From Streptococcaceae bacterium (lineage in GTDB: Bacteria; Bacillota; Bacilli; Lactobacillales; Streptococcaceae): a stretch of DNA of 53,286 bases. The stretch lies in assembly GCA_031254115.1 (NCBI GenBank), contig JAIRUZ010000040.1, forward strand, positions 1 to 53,286, given 5' to 3'. Below are positions 34,613-43,200 of the stretch, piece by piece. A model generated the notes under the pieces. That model made no database searches and had not been told where the DNA came from. It worked only from the letters and a program-made list of their open reading frames with translations. Positions within the stretch are counted from its first letter, which is position 1. Each line of letters begins with the position of its first letter. The position numbers were made by a program, and so were the translations under genes.

Positions 34613-35125
34613 ATGACTTACGGGATTTTTCTTGCGGGCGGTGGGTCGCGCCGTTTTGCCACGGGCGACAAAGCATTATTTGAAAATTGGGCACAATTAG
34701 CAGTTGAACATCTGTCAGCGCTGACAGAACGCGTTTTTATCGTCGCAAGCCCGACAAATGCACACGCGCTCACTGCAAAATTTCCGTCAGCTACCGTCTT
34801 ATGTGACGCTCGTGAATTTGCAGGCGAAGGCCCGCTTGTAGGGCTTTACACGGTGTCAAAGCAAACTCAGGATTTTGAAAACGCGCAGAGTTATCTGATT
34901 TTGCCGTCTGACAGCCCTGAAATCACGCGTGTACAGATTTTGAAACTCCTGTCAGCCGACAACGTCTACGTCCGCGAGAATTTTCCGATTTGCCATCTGA
35001 CTTTTAGCCATCAGCAGCTCGCGGATTTTCTAGCAACAGGTGAGCGGCGCTTCTACAACTTTCTAAAATGCCTTGACGCCAAAGCCACAAGCTTTAAAGA
35101 CCTCCCCAATCACAATGAAAAATGA
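34613..35125 (+). CDS. mobA: Molybdenum cofactor guanylyltransferase
   Basis: The 170-residue protein begins MTYGIFLAGGGSRRFATGDKAL, the nucleotide-binding loop of MobA, followed by PLVGLYTV and LPSDSPEI (metal-binding Asp). It joins GMP to molybdopterin to give the MGD form needed by NarG. It is shorter than the E. coli enzyme (about 194) but all core motifs are there. It is divergent from the main operon and ends inside a terminator shared with telA. The palindrome is read as HLSALTERV. Confidence 0.93.
   Translation: MTYGIFLAGGGSRRFATGDKALFENWAQLAVEHLSALTERVFIVASPTNAHALTAKFPSATVLCDAREFAGEGPLVGLYTVSKQTQDFENAQSYLILPSDSPEITRVQILKLLSADNVYVRENFPICHLTFSHQQLADFLATGERRFYNFLKCLDAKATSFKDLPNHNEK
34713..34726. 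repeat. Iterated palindrome copy 10 (LSALT frame)
   Basis: Perfect TGTCAGCGCTGACA in mobA. Confidence 0.95.
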
Positions 35126-35144
35126 CCCTGACGGTCATTTTTTT
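35118..35144. terminator. Bidirectional terminator between mobA and telA
   Basis: AAAATGACC (35119-35127), loop CTGAC and GGTCATTTT (35133-35141) with a longer T-run. Both stop codons (mobA 35123-35125, telA 35135-35137) are part of the stem. Confidence 0.9.
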
Positions 35145-36274
35145 GCGCTCAATGCGAGCAATTTTTCCTTGATATCAGCTTCCATTTTCACGAGCTCAAT
35201 CTCGCCCTGCTGGCGCTTCAAGCGGCCATCCGCCTGAATTTTCATGGTTTCTTCAATCGTTGTCAAAAGATTTTGCTGCGTTATTTTCAGCGTTTCGATG
35301 TCAATCAGCCCGCGCTCATTTTCCTGTGCAGCTTCAAGCGTCGACGTTTTGAGCATTTCCGAATTTTTCTTGAGCAAATCGTTTGTCGTCTCGGAGACAA
35401 TGCGCTGGCTTGTCAGTGCATCTCGCTGCCTGAGCAACGTCAGCGCAATCGCCACCTGATTTTTCCATAGCGGAATCGCCGTGTTAATCGACGTTTGGAT
35501 TTTCTCTGCCAATTCTTGATTCGTATTTTGAATCAGCCGAATTTGCGGCGCCTGCTGAATCGTCAGCTGACGCGCGAGACGCAAATCATGCGCACGCTTT
35601 TCGAGCCGATTTTTGTACGCTTCCAAATCGCTGACTTTCTGAACTGCCAGCGCATTTTCCTCTGGTTGTTGCGCCGCAAGCCGCGCTTTGGGCAATGCCG
35701 TTGTCTCAAGCGCGCTTAATTTCAGCTCGGCACCCGCAATATAAACCGTCAGCGCCTGAAAATAATTCAAATTTTCATCGTAAAGCTTGCTCAGCATTTG
35801 ATTGTCTTCCAGCAATCCCGCCTGCTCATGCGACAATTTTGAGGAAATTTTGTCAATACCCGCGCCGATTTTTTGATATTTTTGTGTAATCTCAAAAATT
35901 GATTTTCTGACCTTACCAAATAATTTCCCGAAAGCGCCCGGTTTGTCAGCCACGAGCTCGTTTGGATTCGCCTCTTTGAGATTGAACATCAAATCTGTCA
36001 GCGTGCCGCCCACTTCGCCAAGATCTTTTGATTGCACCTTGTCAAGCACGCTCTGGCTGAACGCCGAAATCTTGTCCTGCGCCGCCGCACCGTATTCAAT
36101 GACCGAGTCCGTCTCGTTTTCATTCAACTTTTCAGAAAGCATTTTTGCCTTTTCAAGTTCGTCAGGCGCCAAAGCCTCAACCGCACGCATTTGCGCCTGT
36201 GTTTCCATAGTTGTCAGCTCAGCTGCCGTCTCTTTTTCGCCAAGCAAGTCGTCTAACACTGGATTATTCGTCAT
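35135..36274 (-). CDS. telA: TelA/YaaN family protein
   Basis: The 379-residue helical protein belongs to the toxic anion resistance (TelA/KlaA/YaaN) family: NPNELVADKPGAFGKLFGKVRKSI and the long coiled coil ending with ALSAKK. Family members are linked to tellurite and cell-envelope stress resistance but the mechanism is not known. It is in an operon with an XpaC-like gene, the usual pairing. Confidence 0.9.
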   Translation of the reverse strand: MTNNPVLDDLLGEKETAAELTTMETQAQMRAVEALAPDELEKAKMLSEKLNENETDSVIEYGAAAQDKISAFSQSVLDKVQSKDLGEVGGTLTDLMFNLKEANPNELVADKPGAFGKLFGKVRKSIFEITQKYQKIGAGIDKISSKLSHEQAGLLEDNQMLSKLYDENLNYFQALTVYIAGAELKLSALETTALPKARLAAQQPEENALAVQKVSDLEAYKNRLEKRAHDLRLARQLTIQQAPQIRLIQNTNQELAEKIQTSINTAIPLWKNQVAIALTLLRQRDALTSQRIVSETTNDLLKKNSEMLKTSTLEAAQENERGLIDIETLKITQQNLLTTIEETMKIQADGRLKRQQGEIELVKMEADIKEKLLALSAKK

Positions 36275-36289
36275 ATTCTACTGCTCCTT

Positions 36290-36862
36290 TCAATAAATCT
36301 GACCTTTGATAATGTTCACATCGTCCATGAGCATGTCATGATAGCGCGTGGCAATTTTTTTTGATAGCGTTTTGATAAGTAATAAAGTCTCGCTCAAATC
36401 GCGCGACGTCACCTCATTTTTCATTTTCTCGAGCTGCATGGACTCGTATTTTTCCGTCAGCGCAAGCATATTGGGCAAATCTGTGTACAAAAACGCATTT
36501 TGCTTCGTCAAATTTTTCGGATTTTTTTGCAATTCACGAAAAATATTTTTGGCACTGTCAAGCCCAGCCGTCACCTGCTCAATCATTTGCAATTCGTTGG
36601 AATTTTTAACCCGCGCAATCCAGCTATCAATCTGCTTTTTGGCCGCATTCATTTCGCGCGTGAAAATTTCAATATCCTTTTCTGAAAATCCCGCTTCATG
36701 ATAGATTTCCGCACGCAAAAGCTCTTTTTCTCGCAGTGCACGTTTTTCGCTGCGACGCCCATGCCAAATCCAGCCAAAACCACCCATTATTTTCAGGATA
36801 AATAGCGCCACTAACACCGTGAGAATCACGCGCCAAACGCTAAAATCACTTGTCATCATCAT
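36290..36862 (-). CDS. xpaC: XpaC-like membrane-anchored protein
   Basis: The 190-residue protein has one N-terminal membrane helix (WRVILTVLVALFILKIMGGFGW) and a long helical cytoplasmic part, matching the XpaC/5-bromo-4-chloroindolyl phosphate hydrolysis family that pairs with telA. The first of three ATGs has AAGGAGG 10 nt upstream. The two-gene operon has its own promoter. Confidence 0.82.
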   Translation of the reverse strand: MMMTSDFSVWRVILTVLVALFILKIMGGFGWIWHGRRSEKRALREKELLRAEIYHEAGFSEKDIEIFTREMNAAKKQIDSWIARVKNSNELQMIEQVTAGLDSAKNIFRELQKNPKNLTKQNAFLYTDLPNMLALTEKYESMQLEKMKNEVTSRDLSETLLLIKTLSKKIATRYHDMLMDDVNIIKGQIY

Positions 36863-36888
36863 TTCTAGTCAACCTCCTTGATAGATTT

Positions 36889-36897
36889 ATTTTACCA
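36889..36897 (-). promoter_or_regulatory. Extended -10 promoter of xpaC-telA
   Basis: TGGTAAAAT (complement of 36889-36897) lies 26 nt before the ATG, leaving a conventional leader with AAGGAGG. Confidence 0.7.
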
Positions 36898-36910
36898 AAA
36901 TTTCAAACGA

Positions 36911-36933
36911 AAAAATCAGCCTAAAGGCTGATT
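36911..36933 (-). terminator. Terminator of the nar operon
   Basis: AATCAGCC-TTTA-GGCTGATT on the minus strand (36914-36933) is followed by a T-run; it lies 41 nt after the SRPBCC stop. Confidence 0.88.
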
Positions 36934-36973
36934 CAATTTGTAGACATAAAGTCGTGACGTATTTTTTATGATT

Positions 36974-37456
36974 TTAAGGAATAAGTCCCAAGCGAAGCGT
37001 CGTGACATTATTTTCAAGATAGGCTTTGAGGCACGTCAGCATGAACGTCCAGCCACCTTTTCCATCAAGCAATGTGGACAAAATAGCATGATATTCATAG
37101 CTCAGCGACGCGGAAAGTGCTGGCTCAGAGAGCAAATCCTCGAACTCTTTGAAGCCTTGCTCTTTCACGCTCACGCGCGTCCCGGCCTCTGTCGGCAAAA
37201 GCAAGATGGTAATCACGCGCACGTCAGAACTCGGCCCCCAGCTAAAAACAATTTTTTCATTGGCGCGCAATTCTAAAATCTCAATGGGAACCGTGGCGGC
37301 AAATTCTGTGTACGTCAACGCGACCGATTTTCCGACTTCCCAGTCAGCTGACGACTGGCTAAACCAGAAATTCCCGATTTTGTCAGCACTGACAAAAGAA
37401 TGATAAACCCTGTCAGCGCTGACAGAAATATCCATTGAGGTTGCAATTTCTAGCAT
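36974..37456 (-). CDS. SRPBCC/AHSA1-like protein, last gene of the nar operon
   Basis: The 160-residue protein has the START-like SRPBCC fold: ISVSADRVYHSFVSADKIGNFW, VGKSVALTYTEF, LELRANEKIVFSW, TRVSVKEQGF and GWTFMLTCLKAYLE correspond to AHSA1-type strands and terminal helix. It binds an unknown hydrophobic ligand or acts as a chaperone-like factor. The ATG overlaps the narI stop as TAATG, so it is co-transcribed with narGHJI, an unusual partner. It carries a perfect palindrome and a variant 17 nt away, both read as VSAD. Confidence 0.82.
   Translation of the reverse strand: MLEIATSMDISVSADRVYHSFVSADKIGNFWFSQSSADWEVGKSVALTYTEFAATVPIEILELRANEKIVFSWGPSSDVRVITILLLPTEAGTRVSVKEQGFKEFEDLLSEPALSASLSYEYHAILSTLLDGKGGWTFMLTCLKAYLENNVTTLRLGLIP
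37381..37394. repeat. Palindrome variant TGTCAGCACTGACA
   Basis: One-mismatch copy in the SRPBCC gene read as VSAD, 17 nt from a perfect copy. Confidence 0.85.
37411..37424. repeat. Iterated palindrome copy 11 (VSAD frame)
   Basis: Perfect TGTCAGCGCTGACA at the start of the SRPBCC gene. Confidence 0.95.
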
Positions 37457-38145
37457 TAGTTGTATCTCCTATAAACAACAAAGCGACGCGTGATGTACTG
37501 AAGCGGCACGTAAAGCGCGTGCACGAGCCGTGTGTACGGGAAAAAGCCAAAGATGGCGAGCCCGCAAATAATGTGCAATTTGTAGACGAGCGGCACGGCC
37601 GATCCAGCCATTGCTTGCCAATGCGGCTGCAAGGTGAAGAGAGTACGGCCCCAGATTGAAATATTCTGGCGGTAATCAAAACCTGGCGTCTGAGGGCCGA
37701 CGACAAAGCTTGAGAGCATGCCCAAAATAATCGTCACAGCAAGTGCTAAAATCACGATATTGTCGCTGATAGAGCTTGTCGCGAGCACGCGCGGATCTGA
37801 AAAACGTCTGTAAACGAGCACCAAAACACCAACGAGCAGCATAGCGCCAAAGAAGCCGCCAATTCCCATTGCAAGCACCCGATGATAAAATTCGTCCGAA
37901 ATTCCGATGCTGCGCGTGAAACTCTCGGGCACAAAAATCCCGATGACATGCCCACCAAACACGCCCAAAATTCCTACGTGAAAGAGAATCGAGCCCCAAA
38001 TCAGCCGCTTTTTCTCAAGCAGTTCTGAGGATTTTGCCGTCACGGTGCCAGGCTTTCGCATGCGCACAAACGTTCCAATAAAGAATGAGCCCAGCATTGC
38101 GTACGGGTACACGACCCACAGTAAAACAGTTCCAAAATCGCTCAT
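37456..38145 (-). CDS. narI: Respiratory nitrate reductase gamma subunit
   Basis: The 229-residue cytochrome b has five membrane helices and the heme ligand histidines in FHVGILGVFGGHVIG (helix 2) and LVYKLHIICGLAIFGFFPYTRLVHAL (in part). It takes electrons from menaquinol and passes them to NarH. MSDFGTVLLWVVYPY is the start: it overlaps the narJ stop as ATGA with GAGGAA upstream; an earlier start at 38178 lies in narJ. Confidence 0.95.
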   Translation of the reverse strand: MSDFGTVLLWVVYPYAMLGSFFIGTFVRMRKPGTVTAKSSELLEKKRLIWGSILFHVGILGVFGGHVIGIFVPESFTRSIGISDEFYHRVLAMGIGGFFGAMLLVGVLVLVYRRFSDPRVLATSSISDNIVILALAVTIILGMLSSFVVGPQTPGFDYRQNISIWGRTLFTLQPHWQAMAGSAVPLVYKLHIICGLAIFGFFPYTRLVHALYVPLQYITRRFVVYRRYN

Positions 38146-38696
38146 GAGTTTATTTCCTCTTTTTCTATCGTTAGACATTCTTTGAGCAAGTCGCGCGTCC
38201 GCGCAATCAAGCGAATATAAGGCTCGCGCGGATTTTCAGCGCGTTTGAGTGCTTCAAACGTACCGTCTTCAAGCACCGAAAATAGCAACTGCAAGTCCGC
38301 AAGGTTTTCAGCCGTTGCCTCGTCGAGAGTGATGACGGACAAGAATTCAAGCATGGCTGGCAAATAATCCGTCAGCTCGGCTTGCGCAAGCAAAATGCCA
38401 AATTCTTCATACAAAAGTTTGAGTTTTGCAAGCACTTGCCCACGCGCGCGCGAATCTGTCAATTTGTAATACGTCATATAAAGCGTCAGCTTTTTATTGT
38501 TCTCAAACAGCTGTGTCCAGCGTATTTTCAGATCTATATCAGCTGACAGACTCAATTCGGCGGCGAGTGCTGCAATTTCTGGCCACGCCTTAAAGTGTGC
38601 AGGCAAAATGCCATGCTGCGGAAAATCTATCAGCGCTGACAATGCGCCAAATGCGGCCTGACGCGCGCGGAACTCATTTTCCAGAATCTCACGCAC
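38142..38696 (-). CDS. narJ: Nitrate reductase maturation chaperone
   Basis: The 184-residue all-helical protein has SALIDFPQHGILPAHF at the start and the NarJ-type core (LTLYMTYYKLTDSRARGQVLAKL in part, ELTDYLPAMLEFLSVI). It binds apo-NarG and guides cofactor insertion and membrane attachment. The GTG at 38696 is preferred over longer ATG starts because GGAGG lies 8 nt upstream and NarJ proteins start near this point; it overlaps narH by 8 nt. Confidence 0.93.
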   Translation of the reverse strand: MREILENEFRARQAAFGALSALIDFPQHGILPAHFKAWPEIAALAAELSLSADIDLKIRWTQLFENNKKLTLYMTYYKLTDSRARGQVLAKLKLLYEEFGILLAQAELTDYLPAMLEFLSVITLDEATAENLADLQLLFSVLEDGTFEALKRAENPREPYIRLIARTRDLLKECLTIEKEEINS

Positions 38697-40251
38697 GCCA
38701 AATGCCTCCGTAAAAGCTCTCTGCGTAAATCTCAGCGCCATTTTTGCCATTTTGTGCCTTTTGAAGCATATCCGAATGCAAATCCGCCAGCGTGCAACCC
38801 GAGCATTGCTCGTAGCCAAGTGCGCCTTGGGCTTTGCCCGCATCTTCGACATAGTCTTCGCGGTGCGCTTTCGGAATGACAAAACGGTCTTCGTATTTCG
38901 CAATCGCAAGCAGGCGGTACAGCGCTTTTGTAGAATTTTCTGTCAACCCCACACGCGCGAGTTTCTCAACATCAAAGTCTTTGCCACTGCTTACAGCGCG
39001 CATGTACAGCCGCATCATTGCCATTTTATACAGCGCAGCTTTCACAGGCGCAAGATTTCCAGCCGTCAAAAGGCTCGCGAGATAATCCATCGGAATGCGC
39101 ATTTCGTCAATGGCTGGGAAAATCATCTCAGGCGCATTGATTGAATCGCGCCCCTCAAACGTATTCATAATCGGTGACAACGGCGGACAATACCAGACCA
39201 TCGGCATCGTGCGGTATTCTGGGTGCAGCGGAAACGCGATTTTCTCCTCCACAACCATTTTATAAATCGGCGAATGTTGCGCTTTTTCAATGTAATCGTC
39301 AGAAATTCCCGATTCTTTTGCGGCTTTTATGACTTCTGGATCTTTCGGATCAAGGAAAATCTCGAGTTGTCGCGCGTACAATTGCGTCTCGTCAGGCTCA
39401 CTTGCAGCCTCAGCGACACGATCCGCATCGTAAAGCATCACGCCAATATAGCGAATGCGCCCGACGCAAGTCTCCGAGCAAACCGTCGGCAAACCTTCTT
39501 CAATGCGCGGATAACAGAAAGTGCATTTTTCAGCTTTGTGAGTTGACCAGTTAAAATAAACTTTTTTGTACGGGCACGAGCTGACACAGAAACGCCAGCC
39601 TTTGCATTGTTCTTGATCCACCAGAACAATACCGTCCTCATCGCGCTTGTACATCGCGCCAGACGGGCATGCGCTCACGCACGCAGGATTCAGGCAATGC
39701 TCGCACAAACGCGGCAAATACATCATAAATGTCGTCTCAAAATTGGCCTTGATTTCCGATTCAATCTTGGACACATTTGGGTCGTTTTGAATGCCTGCTT
39801 CGCCGCCCGCAAGATCGTCTTCCCAGTTTGGCCCCCATTTTAGATCCATATCCAAGCCCGTAATCTGAGATTTCGGGCGTGCCACGGGCTGATGCGTGGT
39901 AGCTGCGCCTTGCAGATTTTTGTAGTCGTAGGTCCACGGCTCGTAGTAATCATCGAGCTCTGGTAAATCGTCATTATAGAAGATTTTCAGCTTCGCAATT
40001 TTGTCAAATTTGCTGCCAGATTTCAGCGTTAATTTGCCTTTTTTGTCTAATTTCCAGCCGCCGCGGTATTTTTCTTGGTCTTCCCAGCGTTTGGGATAGC
40101 CACTGCCAGGCTTGGTTTCGACATTGTTAAACCACATATATTCAGCACCGGGGCGATTCGTCCACGTGTTTTTGCACGTAACGGAGCACGTGTGGCAACC
40201 GATACATTTGTCAAGGTTTAAAACCATGCCAATTTGCGCTTTGACTTTCAT
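38689..40251 (-). CDS. narH: Respiratory nitrate reductase beta subunit
   Basis: The 520-residue iron-sulfur protein has four Cys clusters: CIGCHTCSVTC near the N-terminus, CEHCLNPACVSACPSG, CKGWRFCVSSCPYKK (Trp in place of a Cys, marking the 3Fe-4S centre) and CTFCYPRIEEGLPTVCSETC. It wires NarI heme to NarG. GGAGG and an ATGA overlap link it to narG. Confidence 0.97.
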   Translation of the reverse strand: MKVKAQIGMVLNLDKCIGCHTCSVTCKNTWTNRPGAEYMWFNNVETKPGSGYPKRWEDQEKYRGGWKLDKKGKLTLKSGSKFDKIAKLKIFYNDDLPELDDYYEPWTYDYKNLQGAATTHQPVARPKSQITGLDMDLKWGPNWEDDLAGGEAGIQNDPNVSKIESEIKANFETTFMMYLPRLCEHCLNPACVSACPSGAMYKRDEDGIVLVDQEQCKGWRFCVSSCPYKKVYFNWSTHKAEKCTFCYPRIEEGLPTVCSETCVGRIRYIGVMLYDADRVAEAASEPDETQLYARQLEIFLDPKDPEVIKAAKESGISDDYIEKAQHSPIYKMVVEEKIAFPLHPEYRTMPMVWYCPPLSPIMNTFEGRDSINAPEMIFPAIDEMRIPMDYLASLLTAGNLAPVKAALYKMAMMRLYMRAVSSGKDFDVEKLARVGLTENSTKALYRLLAIAKYEDRFVIPKAHREDYVEDAGKAQGALGYEQCSGCTLADLHSDMLQKAQNGKNGAEIYAESFYGGIWRA

Positions 40252-43200
40252 TTGCGGCCTCCTTTCTTTGGCTCACTCGGCCAATCGACTGTGTCAAGTT
40301 TTCTGACATTGCAATACAAATCGCGCTGATTGCCAATCGGTCCGTAGTAATTCCAGCCGTAGGATAATTGCGCGTAACCGCCGACCATTTGCGTGGGTTT
40401 CAGCTGAATTTGTGTCGGTGCGTTGTGCGAGCCGCCACGATTTCCTGTCAGCGCTGACAAAGGCGAATTGACAGTCATATCTTGACCGTGATAGCTGTAA
40501 AGCGTGCCTTTTGGCATCCGATGCGAAACGACGGCGCGACACGTGAAGACGCCGTTTCGATTGTAGACTTCCACCCAATCATTGTCTTTGATGGCAGCGT
40601 CGGCCGCATCTTCGTTTGAAATCCAAACGACAGGCCCGCCACGAAAGAGCGTGAGCATCTCCAGATTGTCGCCGTACATTGTGTGAATATTCCATTTGCC
40701 GTGCGGCGTCATGTAACGAAGTGTCAGCTCGCGCCCAGCTGACGGCGCAATTTCCCTGTCTTTTGGCCCCATGACGTGCGGTGGCAACGTTGGTTTGTAC
40801 GTTGTCAGCTGCTCGCCGTATTCCTCAAAAATTTCATGGTCCATGTAAAATTGCTGCCGGCCTGTCAGCGTGCGAAAGGGCACCAAACGACGAATCTGTA
40901 AGCTGAAACTTGAATAACGCTCATCGCCAACATTGGCCGATGTGCCAATCGGCGTTGGAATCGCGGCGCTTGGCTGCACCGTAATCGACTCAAAATCCAT
41001 GTCTGTGTGCACATAGCCCGAAGCAATGTCTGCAAGTGGCACGCCGTGCTCTTCTTCAGCGGCTTCCCATGCCTTGCGACTGACAGCGCCGTTTGACGCT
41101 GACGAAAGTCTTAGAATCGCATTGGCCACGCGCTTTTCGTCATAAATGCTTGGTAAGCCAGCATCAGTAGCCCCAAGTTTGTCTTTGAGCGCCGTGTATT
41201 CCTCACCAATCGGATAGCTCAGCCCAATGGCTCCCACACGGCCATTTTCAAGCGCGGGTCCAAGCGTCACAAATTGCTCATAGATCTTGGTATAATCACG
41301 TTTGACGAGCTTGATATTTGGCATCGTCACGCCCGGAATCGCATCAATTTCGCCTTTTTTCCAGTCTTTGACTTTGCCAAATGGCTGCGCGAGCTCGCCT
41401 TTCGTGTCGTGCATAATCGGGCTCAAATGTAAATCATACACAGGCTCAGTAAATTCTTTTTCTGCCAATTCGCTGAATTTTTTGGCCAATTGACGGAAAA
41501 TTTGCCAGTCTGTTTTCGATTCCCAAAGCGGCGAAACCGCCGCATTAAACGGATGAATGAACGGGTGCATGTCGGTCGACGATAAATCTTCTTTTTCGTA
41601 CCAAGTCGCGGCTGGAAGGACAATATCGCTGTACATCGGGGTTGCGACCATCCGAAAATCAAGCGTCACAACCAAATCCAATTTCCCTTTGACCTCGTCG
41701 TCAACCCATTCCATCTCGTCGGGCTTGAAATTCTCGTTCGTGCGCGCCATGAGGCCATTTTCAGCGCCCAAAAGATGCTTCATGAAATATTCTTGGCCTT
41801 TGGCAGACGAACTAAAAAGATTGGAGCGCCAAACAAAGAGCGCTTTGGGCTGATTTTCCGTGCGATCTGGCGCTTGCGCAGCAAATTCCAAGCTGCCCGC
41901 TTTAAGCTCCGCAACCACTTTCGCGCGCACTTGCGCCTCGTCCAGCGTCCCATATTCTTTGACAAAGTCAAGCGAATTGCGATTGAGCTGCGGATAGCTT
42001 GGCAGCCAACCCAAACGAATCGCCAGCTGATTATAATCCGCTGGATGTTTGTAAGAATTTGCCGTTTTCTTCGCCAATGGATTTTTGAGCGCTTCATTGT
42101 CAAGCTCATCATATTTCCATTGATCTGAGTGAAAATACCAAAATGACGGGCCATTTTGCTGCCGCGCCGCGCCTTTATTCCAGTCATTGGCAAAAGCAAT
42201 CGCCGCCCAGCCTTCGGCCGGCCGCAATTTTTCCTGCCCCACATAATGCGCCCAACCGCCGCCATTAACGCCTTCGGTGCCGCACAGCATAATCAGATTA
42301 AAAATCGCGCGATACGTCATGTCGCTATTGAACCATTGATTAATCCCAGCGCCCATAATCACCATGGATTTGCCCTGTGTGTCCACCGCATTTTGCGCAA
42401 ATTCGCGCGCAATTTGCCGAATTACACTCGCTTTCACGCCAGTAACAACCGATGCCCACGCGGGCGTATAAACGGTGTTGTTATTGTCGTTGAAGCCGTA
42501 TTGCGCAATCAGCAAATCAAAAACAGTCGCTACCAAGTGCGCCTCGCCATTCTCAAATCTGACATATTTGGCCGCAACTTTTCGCGTGAGTGTACGCGCG
42601 CCGTTTTCGTCAAAATAAGGAAATTGAATCTCTGTCAGCTGATGGTTACCGACTGACAACGCAGGCGCAATGCCGTCCAGCTTCAAATTCCATTTTTCAT
42701 GTTCGTCCCAGCGCTGACCGATTGTTCCGTTTGGCACTTTGATTTCGCCATCATTTTCATCAATCAAAACAGGCTTCCAGGCTGCATTTTCAGACGCTTT
42801 TTCACCCCGTAAATCCGAAAGCCGCAAAAAGCGCCCCGCCGTGTGGTTGCCTTCTTTTTCATCCAAAATCACCAAAAACGGTAAATCTGTGTATTGTTTC
42901 ACGTAGTTATCAAAATACGGCGTCGAGCGTTTCATGTAAAATTCTTCGAGAATCACATGCGTCATGCCTTGCGCAAGCGCAGCATCAGTGCCAGGGTGCG
43001 GCGCCAGCCAATTGTCTGCAAATTTGACATTTTCAGCATAATCAGGACTGACAGCCACGACTTTTGTACCTTTATATCGCACTTCTGTCATGAAATGGGC
43101 GTCGGGCGTGCGTGTGAGCGGCACATTTGAGCCCCACATCATCAAATACCCCGAATTATACCAGTCAGAAGACTCAGGCACATCTGTCTGCTCGCCCCAG

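Noticed and set aside
38697-38909. Longer NarJ from upstream ATG codons
   Set aside because: Those starts lie deep in narH without ribosome binding sites; the GTG at 38696 has GGAGG 8 nt upstream and fits NarJ length.
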